From contig LSSK01000537.1 of NCBI GenBank assembly GCA_001969505.1, positions 1 through 17,870 on the forward strand: DNA of 17,870 nt, in the 5' to 3' direction. Below the pieces are notes generated by a model, which saw nothing but the letters and a program-made list of their open reading frames with translations, had not been told where the DNA came from and searched no databases. The translations under genes were made by a program, and so were the position numbers. The stretch's first letter is position 1; each line of letters opens with the position of its first letter. Origin of the DNA: Zancudomyces culisetae (lineage: Eukaryota > Kickxellomycota > Harpellomycetes > Harpellales > Legeriomycetaceae). Of this stretch, positions 1-9,082 are shown piece after piece.

Positions 1-1611
1 AGTGAGGATTTGATGGTAGAGAAGGAACTTAAGCGACGCCTTTGGTGGTGCTTGTACATTTTCTCCATATTATTATCTGAAGCAGTATCGATCCAACCTT
101 CAATACAACTGAAGGACGTATTTGTAAACTTACCAAGTAATGATCGTCTGTGGCATACAGATTCAAAATTCACCCTTTCAAAAACCAACTCAGCAAAAAG
201 AGGTGACATGATTCTAAGCAGTGAAGGGGAATTCAAATTTGATACATTTGCTTCATATGTGATGCTGTTCAAAATAAGACATGCAAATGTAACTTTTATT
301 AACCGGAGGGAGAGTATAATAGCAAAGGATATGGATAAAGACTATCGGTGCTATTTGAGACTATTCACAAACTCCGTACAGTTTCAGGAGAGTGTCGTGG
401 TGAAATTTCACAATGAGTTGAAAAAAATATTGGTATTTGGAGTACGCAACCCAGATATAGTCAACACAATGAATATTGAATACTTTATACTACGCTACTG
501 TACGTTGATTCTTAACACATGTGTAGCAAATCTACATATAACTACATCCGAGGTAGCTTACTATGAAGATGTGGATATCCCACCAGAGAGGGTAAAACTG
601 GCAAAAACAATACTAATTGATAACACTATTCGCTTTGCAGAAGTATTCCACTGGATAATGTCGAACTTTTCACTTGATAAGTTTGATGTGGAACTGAACA
701 ATTTGGCCTTTCATGCCTTTAAATATCTAACCAATATGGAATACATCAAAGATCTGAATAGACACAATGCAATCATAAATGGAAAAAATGTGGTAATTCA
801 ATACTTTGAAACACTTAAATCAACATCTTTATTAGCAAAGACGTATTTCTATTTGCTTATTAACTTTTCCATCATAAAAAAAAGTTATGACAAGGCCAAC
901 GCCAAATTTAGGAACATACCACCAAACTTTGCAATGAAAATGCTTTCACCACATGACTACAATCCGTGGTTGATTCCAAATGGAAGCAGCTATCTCAAAA
1001 ATGCATGTTGTCATGGTTCATCAAATACAGAAGTTCATGACCCGTTCCTGTTAAATAGAATTTCAGCAAAAAGGAATCTGAATAGAGATAAAGTATTTTT
1101 ATCGCGATTGGTTAGTGAAGCCAGTAAAAAGCAGTTTATAACAGCAGTTGATTTGAAAACAATAACCAAAGAATCAGACAAGCTCTATACTTCATTTGAA
1201 AGTCTAAGCATCTCAACACAGCCATTCGGGAAATACAGTGCTCATAACATCAACTATCCAACTCTGGATGATGATCCTAAAGACTTTTATGTAAAGGTTG
1301 TAGACTCTGGCGCACACCCCCAAAATATCATGTTGCTTAAGCAGTGCAAACAAATGGTTGAGCGTGTATTTTACCTCATTGTGTGCAAAGATACCAACTA
1401 TATGTATAAAAATCAGCATCCTATCTTTGTCCAAAGTTTAGGCTTTTCCAATTATAGGGAAGCTTTTTCGAGCTTCAACTTTACTGAACTATTGTACAAC
1501 CCCACTAAACAAGCACAGAGAAATGATGCAACTCGTGGATGTGAATCTATCAATAAAAATCACACATATTCCAGCTTTAACTCGGCTATGAACTCTACGA
1601 GTTGTGCTTAA
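1..1611 (+). CDS. Fungal transcription factor, C-terminal part (5' end outside window)
   Basis: The frame is open from base 1 (Ser-Glu-Asp-Leu-Met...) to the TAA at 1609-1611, so this is the last 536 codons of a longer gene. The ATG at 13 need not be the start. The first visible residues contain KRRLWWCLYIFSILLSEAVS followed by QPSIQLKDVFVNLPS. This matches the RRLWW-x-LY...(R)PPSI...D-V-x-LP signature of the fungal-specific transcription factor domain (Fungal_trans, PF04082) found in Zn2Cys6 cluster regulators. The N-terminal DNA-binding cluster would lie upstream of the window. The remaining ~480 residues show no domain I recognise; they are rich in Asn, Lys, Tyr and Phe, with a Ser/Asn-rich tail. 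The expected role is a nuclear, sequence-specific regulator; its target genes cannot be inferred. Family assignment is fairly secure from the signature, but it rests on one motif at the window edge. Confidence 0.75.
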   Translation, partial: SEDLMVEKELKRRLWWCLYIFSILLSEAVSIQPSIQLKDVFVNLPSNDRLWHTDSKFTLSKTNSAKRGDMILSSEGEFKFDTFASYVMLFKIRHANVTFINRRESIIAKDMDKDYRCYLRLFTNSVQFQESVVVKFHNELKKILVFGVRNPDIVNTMNIEYFILRYCTLILNTCVANLHITTSEVAYYEDVDIPPERVKLAKTILIDNTIRFAEVFHWIMSNFSLDKFDVELNNLAFHAFKYLTNMEYIKDLNRHNAIINGKNVVIQYFETLKSTSLLAKTYFYLLINFSIIKKSYDKANAKFRNIPPNFAMKMLSPHDYNPWLIPNGSSYLKNACCHGSSNTEVHDPFLLNRISAKRNLNRDKVFLSRLVSEASKKQFITAVDLKTITKESDKLYTSFESLSISTQPFGKYSAHNINYPTLDDDPKDFYVKVVDSGAHPQNIMLLKQCKQMVERVFYLIVCKDTNYMYKNQHPIFVQSLGFSNYREAFSSFNFTELLYNPTKQAQRNDATRGCESINKNHTYSSFNSAMNSTSCA

Positions 1612-2888
1612 ATCTATCACTGTGTAATATATGTCAGTATGAATATTAGGATCATGTCCGGTGAATTACTGTATATGTTCTGCTATTCAGTCACTATAAT
1701 ATCGCGTTTTTATTTATCAAGTAGGTACATCAAGAAGTATTTTATATGATTGGTATGCTCTTAGCCAGTCTTATGTTGTAATTTTACTAGTCAAGCTTGA
1801 ATTTCAAATGGCTACCAGCCACCAGCTACCATACAGTATTTACTAAAAGAAAAAGTAAAAAATAAAATGTCATAAAAAACAAGTAACCAAGGTTAGTTGT
1901 GGTATTTTGTGGTATTTTACAGTTTTCGACTGATGTAGCGTTCTAAAGCTGACACTGTTTACATCGACCCTAAAGGAAATACTCAAACAAAGCTGTGACT
2001 CCTAACAGTTTGACCAAATTTTTATACTTTAATCTTAACTGGAGCAGATCGTTTTAGAGTGTCAAAGGCAAAAATACCAAAATGTAATATACGAAATAAA
2101 TATCTCCAGCCAAGAGAGTGGGTGTACAGTGATTTAGTAGTGTATATGTATGATTTACGTAACTAAATACACTACATGGCCGGGTTTCTGGTGTTATGAG
2201 CGTAAACCTGTTGGTGGTATAGCATTAGACGCGAGGGTTATTTAATACTGCACCATAAACCAACCACATATTCATGATTTTTAGTATTAATAGCATCTAT
2301 TTACACTGATGGCTGTCTGTATTTGTGGTATTAGGCCAAGTTGGTATTGGTTTTCTGGATTCTAAGTGTATTTTAGGACCAACTTTTGAATTGACATAAC
2401 AGCATTAGTGGACGGATTATATTTATTCTAGAAATTTTATGCTAATTTTTATCCACTTTTCTCTTCAATATAACTATTTGAAGCACAACACAAACAATTA
2501 TGATTTTATTATTCTCAACTCACAGATGTGTATAGTATATTAGAGTCTTGTAGAACAATCTCAGCATATTAGAACTTGATGGAATAATGTGCTAAAGTAA
2601 ACTGTACAAATTTGCTTTTTATTTTTAGGCAATTTGCGAGTCAAAGTCTAAAGAAATTTTTTTTTGGGTTTCAAAATCCTGGGCGATTGACTGGTTTAAT
2701 TGTGAAAAAGGGATTCAGGGGTTAAATTCGATTTGATGGATATTATCCCTGGAGCTGTTGATCCGTCAGGCCATATAATATGACTCGTGTCCCAAGTTCT
2801 GTTTTTGTATTAGTAGGTTAAGAGTAAAACAGCAAAGATCAAAGTCTAGCAGATAAACGATAAAGTACAAAGCCAAAGAAGAAAAAAA
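1612..2888. other. AT-rich spacer between transcription factor and GST genes
   Basis: This stretch of about 1.28 kb has no long open frame and no tRNA-like or other RNA gene that I recognise. It should hold the 3' UTR of the upstream gene and the promoter and leader of the GST gene. Visible details: three tandem 7-mers (GCTACCA, GCCACCA, GCTACCA) at 1811-1831; a tandem copy of GTGGTATTTT around 1898-1918; and a TTACTAA at 1840-1846. TTACTAA matches the AP-1/Yap1 oxidative-stress site but lies about 1 kb from the GST start, so it is weak evidence. The last 60 bases before the ATG are A-rich, as expected for a yeast-like leader. Confidence 0.5.
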
Positions 2889-3647
2889 ATGAAAGTAAAT
2901 CAGGCTGATCTTTACATTATCGACTACAAATATTCGTCTTGGTCGATGCGGGGATGGTTGGTATTGAAATTAGCAGGTGTGGATTTCAAGCTACACCATT
3001 TCTTGTCAAACAAACCGGATTTTCCCGAAAAGGTGCTTAAGGCTTCTCCATCGAAAAAGGTACCAACAGTGCATCTAACTGTAGAGGGAATAGAAGAGCC
3101 GGTAATTGTTTGGGATTCGCTATCAATCACTGAGTGGGCCTGTGAATTTTCGAAACAATTTGGATTAACCACGAATAAACTATGGCCCGAGTTTTGGCTA
3201 GATAGAGCTATTGCGCGTTCAGCAGTGTCCGAAATGCATTCAGGATTTATGGCACTGAGAGACAAGTTCCCGTTCAACGTATTGACCCAGCGTGAATTCA
3301 AAGAAAAATGGAGAGTTGCCCAAGTTGATACGGATGTCTCCCGTATCACAGCACTATGGAGTGAGTGTCGTGCTCAGTTTGAAGCCACTAGGGGCAATGC
3401 CAGATATGGACCACAGGCACAGGGAAATGTCCGGGATGACGGTTATTTGTTTGGAGAGTTTGGAATTGTAGATGCATTCTTTGCACCTATAGTTTTTAGA
3501 ATCAAAAACTATTCATTGAGTGTAACTGATGAATACAGTCTAAAGTACATTAAGCTGATAACTGACAATGAACTTGTTAAGGAATGGGTTGCTTGCGCAA
3601 TTGAAGAGGACGACTATATTGAAGAGTTTGAGGCTCCTTTCAAATAA
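2889..3647 (+). CDS. Glutathione S-transferase family protein, bacterial-like subfamily
   Basis: A 252-residue protein of typical cytosolic GST length. The N-terminal thioredoxin-like domain (about 7-90) starts with LYIIDYKYSSWSMRGW; the Ser pair at 16-17 lies where this class carries its catalytic or GSH-activating Ser. The cis-proline is P59 in SKKVPTVHL, and the glutathione gamma-glutamyl-binding acidic-Ser pair is D76-S77 in WDSLSITEW. The C-terminal helical domain carries SEMHSGFMALRD (114-125) and FGIVDAFFAPIVFR with D195, the folding-cap Asp. The SSWS, EMHSGF-x-ALR and DAFFAP-x-V combination is typical of a GST group common in proteobacteria, also found in some eukaryotes. The expected function is glutathione conjugation or peroxide or thiol metabolism in the cytosol; the substrate is unknown. 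No targeting signal is seen. The ATG sits in an A-rich leader, so the start is well supported. Confidence 0.9.
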   Translation: MKVNQADLYIIDYKYSSWSMRGWLVLKLAGVDFKLHHFLSNKPDFPEKVLKASPSKKVPTVHLTVEGIEEPVIVWDSLSITEWACEFSKQFGLTTNKLWPEFWLDRAIARSAVSEMHSGFMALRDKFPFNVLTQREFKEKWRVAQVDTDVSRITALWSECRAQFEATRGNARYGPQAQGNVRDDGYLFGEFGIVDAFFAPIVFRIKNYSLSVTDEYSLKYIKLITDNELVKEWVACAIEEDDYIEEFEAPFK

Positions 3648-4484
3648 AGTATTTATTTATTTTTTCGATGGTATACATTGATCTGTTTTGGACTTAAATA
3701 AAGCTGAGCCAGTTTAGCACAGTTCTGGTTTTCATATTAGGTGATACAGCAATCAAATCATGTTTTCAAGGCGCAGTTGGATTTCTTGGAATGAATGCAG
3801 TAATTTCCATGAAAGCGATGGCTGATGATTGAAGACAAGAGTGGTGAATGTCCACAGTTGTGTGAGTTCGGAACCTGTTCTTATCAAAAAGTTTGACTCT
3901 TTTTTTTTGGCAATTAGAGGGATCCGTTCAGACAATTTGTTAACGTGTGAAAAAAAAAATCGCGCGGAAAGATATGAAACATTTGAACAGAGTGATTAAT
4001 CTAATTAAAAAAAACAAATAAAATTGTTTGGTCAACGTACTCATTTAACATGTAGAAAATTAGCCAGAGCTGGATTTCAATAGGCAACAATGGTTCAAAT
4101 CACCAGAGTAGTATTTGGCGAGGTTGTTTTCAGACCATTCATTCATGGCTTGATGTTCACAAAAAATAATAAAAAACTGCACAAACCAACCCACGGACAT
4201 AACGTAATGAAAATACATACATGGTAAATGAAACGAGGGGGGAGAAAAAAACAAAAGCAATGACCCGGGTGTTAGGTCTATAACTGAAACCAAAGGAGTA
4301 ATAAACGACAATATAGTTATAAAACACTTTTTTTTTTGTTCTTGAAAATCCTTTGGGTAAACCGAATATATACCAAAAATAGGAAATATTTATACAATAT
4401 CCTTTTTTTTCAGTTAAACGAAAGCACCATAGGATAAGATATAAAAACAAGTAGCAAGAGACCGCGCTTAGAGGTAAAACAAGA
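3648..4484. other. Spacer: GST 3' UTR and dehydrogenase promoter
   Basis: 837 bases without a convincing gene. AATAAA-type A/T-rich sequence follows the GST stop directly (about 3643-3665), and a second AATAAA lies near 3697, suitable for 3'-end formation. Several A and T tracts (about 3901-3908, 3949-3958, 4328-4337, 4404-4411) are typical of nucleosome-poor yeast promoters, and a GC-rich CGCGCGG occurs near 3961. Short minus-strand frames here (60, 83 and 119 codons) are low-complexity or T-tract driven and resemble no protein I know. Confidence 0.5.
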
Positions 4485-6177
4485 ATGATTGGGTTTTCAC
4501 TAAGAGGAAAAAGCACAAAGAGGCTATTTGCGGCTACAAGGTAGGTATATCTTTATCACAAGTTGGCTGGTTATATTAATTCTTTTCACTGGAAAAAACG
4601 GGATGTAAAAAACAAATATAATAAATAAATAAATAAACTACAGAAACGTGGGTAGCAGGGGATATGTCACAGTACCACAAAAGGGCGCAAAGGCCAAATT
4701 GTTGATCAACGGAGAGTTTGTGGAATCGCAAACAGACACATACTACGATGTACTTAACCCAGCAACACAGGAGGTAGAATCAAGAGTACCTCAGGCCACA
4801 AAGCAGGAGCTGGAGGAAGCAACACATAGCGCAGAGCTAGCGTTCAAGACATGGAAAAAGACGTCTGTGATAGCAAGACACAACATCATGCTGGAGCTTC
4901 AGCATCGGATCAAGGAGAATATGAATGAGATAGCAAAAAACATAGTCAGCGAACAAGGAAAAGTGTTTAGTGATGCTGTGGGAGATGTTACCCGAGGGCT
5001 ACAAGTTGTACAGAATCTCGGAGGATTGCCAGACCTGATGCTTGGAACCAGAATTGAAGTTGCAAAGGATATGGATACATATACTATCAGAGAGCCATTG
5101 GGGGTGGTAGGTGGAATCTGCCCATTCAACTTTCCAGCGATGATCCCATTGTGGATGTTCCCAATTGCTCTGGCAACAGGAAACACAGTGCTGTTGAAGC
5201 CATCAGAAAGAGACCCAGGTGCAGCTGTGATGTTGGCCGAATTGGCAATGCAATCTGGAATTCCCAAGGGAGCACTGAACATTGTACACGGTTCAAGACC
5301 TACAGTCGATTTCATGATTGAGCATCCATCAATCAGAGCGTTGTCATTTGTTGGGGGAGATGCTGCAGGAAAGGCAATCTATGTTGGAGGAACTAGCCGT
5401 GGAAAGCGTGTGCAGTGCAACAATGGTGCCAAGAATCACGGAATTGTGCTTCCTGACGCAAACAAAGAGCACACACTAAACTCGTTGGTAGGTGCCGCAT
5501 TTGGGGCAGCAGGACAGCGATGCATGGCGTTGAGCACAGCAGTGTTTGTTGGAAAAGCACAAGATTGGATTGGAGAGGTTGTGGAGCGCGCAAAGAAGCT
5601 CAAGGTGAATGGTGGCTTTGAGAAGGACACAGATGTCGGCCCAATGATAACCAAAGATGCGCTAGCCAGAGCTGAGGGTCTGATCCAAAGTGGCGTTGAT
5701 GAAGGTGCCACACTGTTGCTAGATGGACGAAAGCCAAGCGTGCCCAAGTATCCAAACGGAAACTTCCTGGGACCAACCATTCTTGACAACGTAAAGGCAA
5801 ACATGCAATGTTACCAAAACGAGATCTTTGGACCTGTACTTGTTATTTTGCGTGCTGACACTTTGGAGGAGGCCATCCAAATTTCCAACGCAAACCGATA
5901 TGGTAATGGTGCTGCCCTATTCACACAATCAGGTAGCAGTGCACGAAAGTTTGAGTCTGAAATTCACTCTGGAAATGTCGGAATTAACGTGCCTATTCCA
6001 GTCCCATTGCCAATGTTTTCATTTACTGGAAACAAGGCCAGTTTCTACGGTGACTTGAACTTTTATGGTCGAAGTGGAATCCAGTTCTACACACAGTTCA
6101 AGACTGTGACAAGCCACTGGCGCAAGGAAGATGCTGAACACAGCAATGCTTCTGTACACATGCCCACACATTCATAA
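4485..6177 (+). CDS. ALDH6A1: Methylmalonate-semialdehyde dehydrogenase, mitochondrial (two exons)
   Basis: CoA-acylating aldehyde dehydrogenase of valine (and thymine) catabolism; it converts methylmalonate semialdehyde and malonate semialdehyde to propionyl-CoA and acetyl-CoA in the mitochondrial matrix. I model exon 1 as 4485-4540 and exon 2 as 4644-6177, giving 529 residues; family members are about 500-535. The continuous frame has no ATG before the conserved region, only a GTG at 4648. Joining exon 1 restores an ATG start and a presequence [19 protein letters not shown], rich in Arg/Lys/Ser and free of acids. SRGY at 23-26 suits matrix-protease cleavage (inferred). Conserved blocks: [33 protein letters not shown], catalytic Cys312 in [20 protein letters not shown], and [18 protein letters not shown] near the end. 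NNGAKNH has Asn278 where ordinary aldehyde dehydrogenases carry the general-base Glu, a hallmark of this family. The enzyme assignment is very secure; the exon 1 model is strong but needs cDNA. Confidence 0.93.
4541..4643 (+). other. Spliceosomal intron in the dehydrogenase gene
   Basis: 103-base intron, donor GTAGGTAT at 4541 and acceptor ACTACAG ending at 4643, in phase 2 (AG|A = Arg). Without splicing the exon 1 frame reads straight into TAG (AGG-TAG), so only the spliced form makes enzyme. The 3' part is unusual: no pyrimidine tract, but a run of ATAA/AAAT units (about 4618-4637) directly before the acceptor. No strict TACTAAC branch site is present; ATTAAT near 4576 or ATAAAC near 4633 are possible branch regions. 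Confidence 0.82.
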
Positions 6178-6568
6178 TTAGATGTTTACTGTTTGTTTTT
6201 TTGTTTGCTTTTTTTTTTTGCGATAAATGAGATTAGTAGTTTTCTGATTTTGAAATAGTAAATTTGAAAAAACGCGATTGAGGTTGTGGCTAACAAACAT
6301 CTAAAAATTAGCGTCCAAATGGAAAAAAATAAATAAACAACCTGGTTGAAATACTGGTGGTTTTCAATATGATTACTAAATATGAAATAAAAAATGAAAA
6401 CAACATAGCAATTAATTACATATTCAAAGGGTAGATATCAAAAGCGGCACTCAAACGATAAATTATGACTTGTAGAACAATATTTTTTTGGCAAGTAGAT
6501 ATTTGGTAGATCAAAAAAAATTGTGTAATTTATAGAAGAATACTACATTTAACAAACCAACTGGAAAA
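6178..6568. other. Spacer: dehydrogenase 3' UTR and SRC1-like promoter
   Basis: About 390 bases, A/T-rich, with T tracts just after the dehydrogenase stop (6195-6219) that fit a transcript 3' end. No frame here resembles a HeH/LEM domain. The frame of the next gene is closed by a TAG at 6533-6535. TTATAG at this point could act as a 3' splice site with the frame open from 6536 to the ATG at 6569, but no matching upstream coding exon is visible. Confidence 0.5.
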
Positions 6569-9082
6569 ATGAGGACGCATGGTAAAAAAAAAGAAAGCAA
6601 AGGCGAAGAGATGGTTGACATGGAAGTTGATTCAGAGGAACGAGGCGGAGTGCGGGGTCGGGTGAAGGGGAGCATAGAGGTAGATCTTGCAACACAAATT
6701 GGAGGAGTTCCTTTGTTTTCAGAGGAGCTTAAGGCTGACAGTGGCAGTGGTAGTGGTAGTGGTAGTGGTAGTGGTAGTGGTAGTGGTGGGGCCAGGATAG
6801 AAAATGGAATTATAGTTAGAGTTAACGATCGAAAGAGAAAATATGAAAGTATAGTGGAACATGAGGCTGAAAAGAACGAGGATAATACGCCCAGGAAAAA
6901 GAAAAATCTAAAGAAAAGAGATGAAGACAAAAAGAGCGAGCTGGAAAAAGGTAAAGAGAAGAGAAGCCGGCGGAAAAAGGACGTAAAAGCAAAAATGTCA
7001 AAGATCACAAAGAAAGGTAAAGGGGCAAGAGGAGGTATTGATGGTGAAGGGTCAGGGTTGATAATAAAAGGAGAGGAAATCAAAAAGACTCGTGCGGGTA
7101 AACAGAAAGCTAAAGGTTTGCGCCCTGTGGATGTAGTGGGTTTGCGGGAAAAGAGACGGGTAAAAATCACAGGCAAGGAGATAAAAAGGGAAAAGGAAAG
7201 GGAAAGGGAGGAAAAAGAGCAAAAAGAGAGGGGTAGTGATGATATTTCATCAAGAGGGGGGAAAAGGGGTGTGACCGAATTAATAAAGTATTACGAAAAT
7301 GCAAGTAAAGAAAAAGATCAGAAAATTAGAAGACTTCAGGAGAAACTGGAGCAAACGGAGGTTCTACGACAGCCAGTAGCACGCCATGATCGAGGTAATA
7401 ATGACGGTGAGGTTGCAAGGCACCGGTATTACGAGAATACTTTAGGAAACGACAGTGGTCAGACTTTAGACATAAAAGAAAGGGTAGTGACAAATGGAAA
7501 CGACGTGGATGATACCCGCGATAATGGTGATAGTGGTAGTGGTAGTGGTCGAGGTGGAGACTCTATAGTGATGGTATATGATAGCCGAAAGCAAAAAAGT
7601 GAGGCTACAGCGGTAGGTGTGAAAAGGGTAAAGGAGAATTTATTCAGAAAAAGTATAAACTGGATATTCGGCAAAACAAACAGAATTCAAAGTGAAAAGG
7701 TTGAAGCAAAAGAGAAAGAGAAAGAGAAAGAGAAAGAGAAAGAGAAGGCTCAAGTAAGCAACGATTATAGTATCAAACAGCGGATTGTCAGAATGGTTGT
7801 AATTACAGTGATACTAACAACAATTGCGGCAAGTGTTAGAAGAAATGCCAAGTTTACTATAGGCTTCCGAGAAACAGAAAGGGGTAAAGACGATGGACAA
7901 TTTGGGACGGTTAATGGTACAAGTTTGTTTAGGAGTGGGAATATAAAGAACCGGATTTTATTGAGTATGGTAGTAATGGGCAGAGAAAATATGTTAAAGT
8001 GTCCCGAAAATGCATACAAATGCAGTGCGGATTTGAAGCATTCGGTTCCGTATAAATGCATGGTTGTAGATAACACCAAATGCTTTGCTCCGGCTCTATC
8101 TTCAAAAAGTGGGGGACAGGCAGTGTTTGAGTGTCGAGATGGTTACTTGGTGAAGAATAGTGAGTTGTCGACTCAATTTTATCCCATACTACCCAAGTGT
8201 GTTCGAGATACCCGGATGTCCAAAGCAGCAAGCGAGCTTGCAGGAAATATAGTGGAGTATTTGAAAGAGTATCGAGGGCAAATAGAATGTGGCTACGGTG
8301 CGAATGTTGGTTCAGGTATACAGAGCAGTAAGGAAATGGAGGAGAAAAGAATGAAACTAATGCAACTGGTGCAAACAAGCAACAATAAAAAGGCAGTTGA
8401 AATGTATAGATACGGATTGCTTTACAAAGACCTCAAAGCACTCATCTTCGAGAAGTATGGACATGTTTACAACTCTGGAAAAGCTAGTGGAGATCGATTC
8501 GATGTGGTGTTTCGGCTGGCTATTGAACGGATCAATAATAACAGAATCAACAATGCAATAGAAATCTCACGAATAGTTTTACCTCCTCAAACCGCTATAC
8601 TATCACGTGAATTTTCGAATGATCGAGGCGGCCAGGGTTCTGCACAAGCGCAGTCGATTTGGATTATGTCTCGAAAATCCAAAGTAACATTTTATTGTAT
8701 TATGAACATGCACTTATACAAGATCATCACGGCTACTCTAGTAGTATTGCTGAGTTTCTATGCTAAATACAAGTATGAACGACAAAGCAAGGAGAGAGCC
8801 AAAGTAGCTGAACTGGTGAAAAAGGTAGTAGATCAACTTAAATCAACGGCAAAAAATGAAGAGGAAGATGCGTATTGTAGTGTATTGCAGGTACGTGATG
8901 AGCTGATGCCACTGGGAAATGTTAATGGGAAGGGTGGAACTGGCGAAATTTATGGAGGATTTAGTAGGGAGCAATTGTGGAGGCAAGTGTGTCAGCAAGT
9001 TGAGCAAAGTAGTAACATAAGAACCAACAATCGGATGATTAGGGGGGTGAAGCATAGAACGTGGGAGTATATAGGAAGGTAG
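6569..9082 (+). CDS. SRC1: Src1/Heh/Man1-type inner nuclear membrane protein, no HeH domain seen
   Basis: 837 residues. The C-terminal part (about 742-837) has the Man1-Src1 C-terminal pattern: ELVKKVVDQLKS, LQVRDEL, REQLWRQVCQQVEQSSNIRT, then HRTWEYIG. Two membrane segments (about 406-423 and 716-732) flank a region with Cys at 478, 485, 497, 505, 522, 544 and 574 (...FECRDGYLV...), as in the perinuclear luminal domain of this family. The N-terminal ~400 residues are charged and low-complexity: an (SG)8 run at 58-73, basic clusters at 88-91, 109-117 and 131-137 able to act as nuclear import signals, a coiled-coil-like stretch at about 236-268, and (KE)6 at 381-392. Basic signal plus long linker before the first membrane segment fits the known import-dependent sorting of yeast Heh1/Heh2. 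The N-terminal helix-extension-helix fold expected in Src1/Heh/Man1 is not visible. Expected role: chromatin tethering and pore quality control at the inner nuclear membrane. Family call secure from the C-terminus; orthology to Heh1 versus Heh2 is undecided. Confidence 0.82.
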   Translation: MRTHGKKKESKGEEMVDMEVDSEERGGVRGRVKGSIEVDLATQIGGVPLFSEELKADSGSGSGSGSGSGSGSGGARIENGIIVRVNDRKRKYESIVEHEAEKNEDNTPRKKKNLKKRDEDKKSELEKGKEKRSRRKKDVKAKMSKITKKGKGARGGIDGEGSGLIIKGEEIKKTRAGKQKAKGLRPVDVVGLREKRRVKITGKEIKREKEREREEKEQKERGSDDISSRGGKRGVTELIKYYENASKEKDQKIRRLQEKLEQTEVLRQPVARHDRGNNDGEVARHRYYENTLGNDSGQTLDIKERVVTNGNDVDDTRDNGDSGSGSGRGGDSIVMVYDSRKQKSEATAVGVKRVKENLFRKSINWIFGKTNRIQSEKVEAKEKEKEKEKEKEKAQVSNDYSIKQRIVRMVVITVILTTIAASVRRNAKFTIGFRETERGKDDGQFGTVNGTSLFRSGNIKNRILLSMVVMGRENMLKCPENAYKCSADLKHSVPYKCMVVDNTKCFAPALSSKSGGQAVFECRDGYLVKNSELSTQFYPILPKCVRDTRMSKAASELAGNIVEYLKEYRGQIECGYGANVGSGIQSSKEMEEKRMKLMQLVQTSNNKKAVEMYRYGLLYKDLKALIFEKYGHVYNSGKASGDRFDVVFRLAIERINNNRINNAIEISRIVLPPQTAILSREFSNDRGGQGSAQAQSIWIMSRKSKVTFYCIMNMHLYKIITATLVVLLSFYAKYKYERQSKERAKVAELVKKVVDQLKSTAKNEEEDAYCSVLQVRDELMPLGNVNGKGGTGEIYGGFSREQLWRQVCQQVEQSSNIRTNNRMIRGVKHRTWEYIGR
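6740..6787 (+). repeat. In-frame AGTGGT hexamer microsatellite, 8 units
   Basis: Eight tandem units (first AGTGGC, then AGTGGT) encode the (Ser-Gly)8 linker of the Src1-like protein. A shorter run of the same hexamer lies at about 7531-7548 in the same gene. Unit length is a multiple of three, so copy-number changes keep the frame. Confidence 0.95.
7709..7747 (+). repeat. In-frame AAAGAG hexamer microsatellite
   Basis: Six AAAGAG units encode (Lys-Glu)6 followed by Lys, residues 381-393 of the Src1-like protein, about 13 residues before its first membrane segment. Alternating K/E of this type tends to form a stiff single helix. Confidence 0.95.

Noticed and set aside
3753-3935. Minus-strand 60-codon frame in the GST/dehydrogenase spacer
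   Set aside because: Short, unrecognised, and lies in promoter DNA; nothing supports translation.
4648-4650. GTG as start codon of the dehydrogenase
   Set aside because: GTG initiation is rare in eukaryotic nuclear genes, and splicing from 4540 to 4644 supplies an ATG and a proper mitochondrial presequence.
4644-6177. CTG decoded as Ser or Ala
   Set aside because: CTG codons fall at leucine or other hydrophobic positions in conserved parts of the dehydrogenase (for example the LLKPSER block), so the standard code fits.
6511-7176. Minus-strand open frame of 221 codons
   Set aside because: It is antisense to the purine-rich start of the SRC1-like gene and reads as Phe/Ser/Leu/Pro low complexity with a (PL)n run from the AGTGGT repeat.
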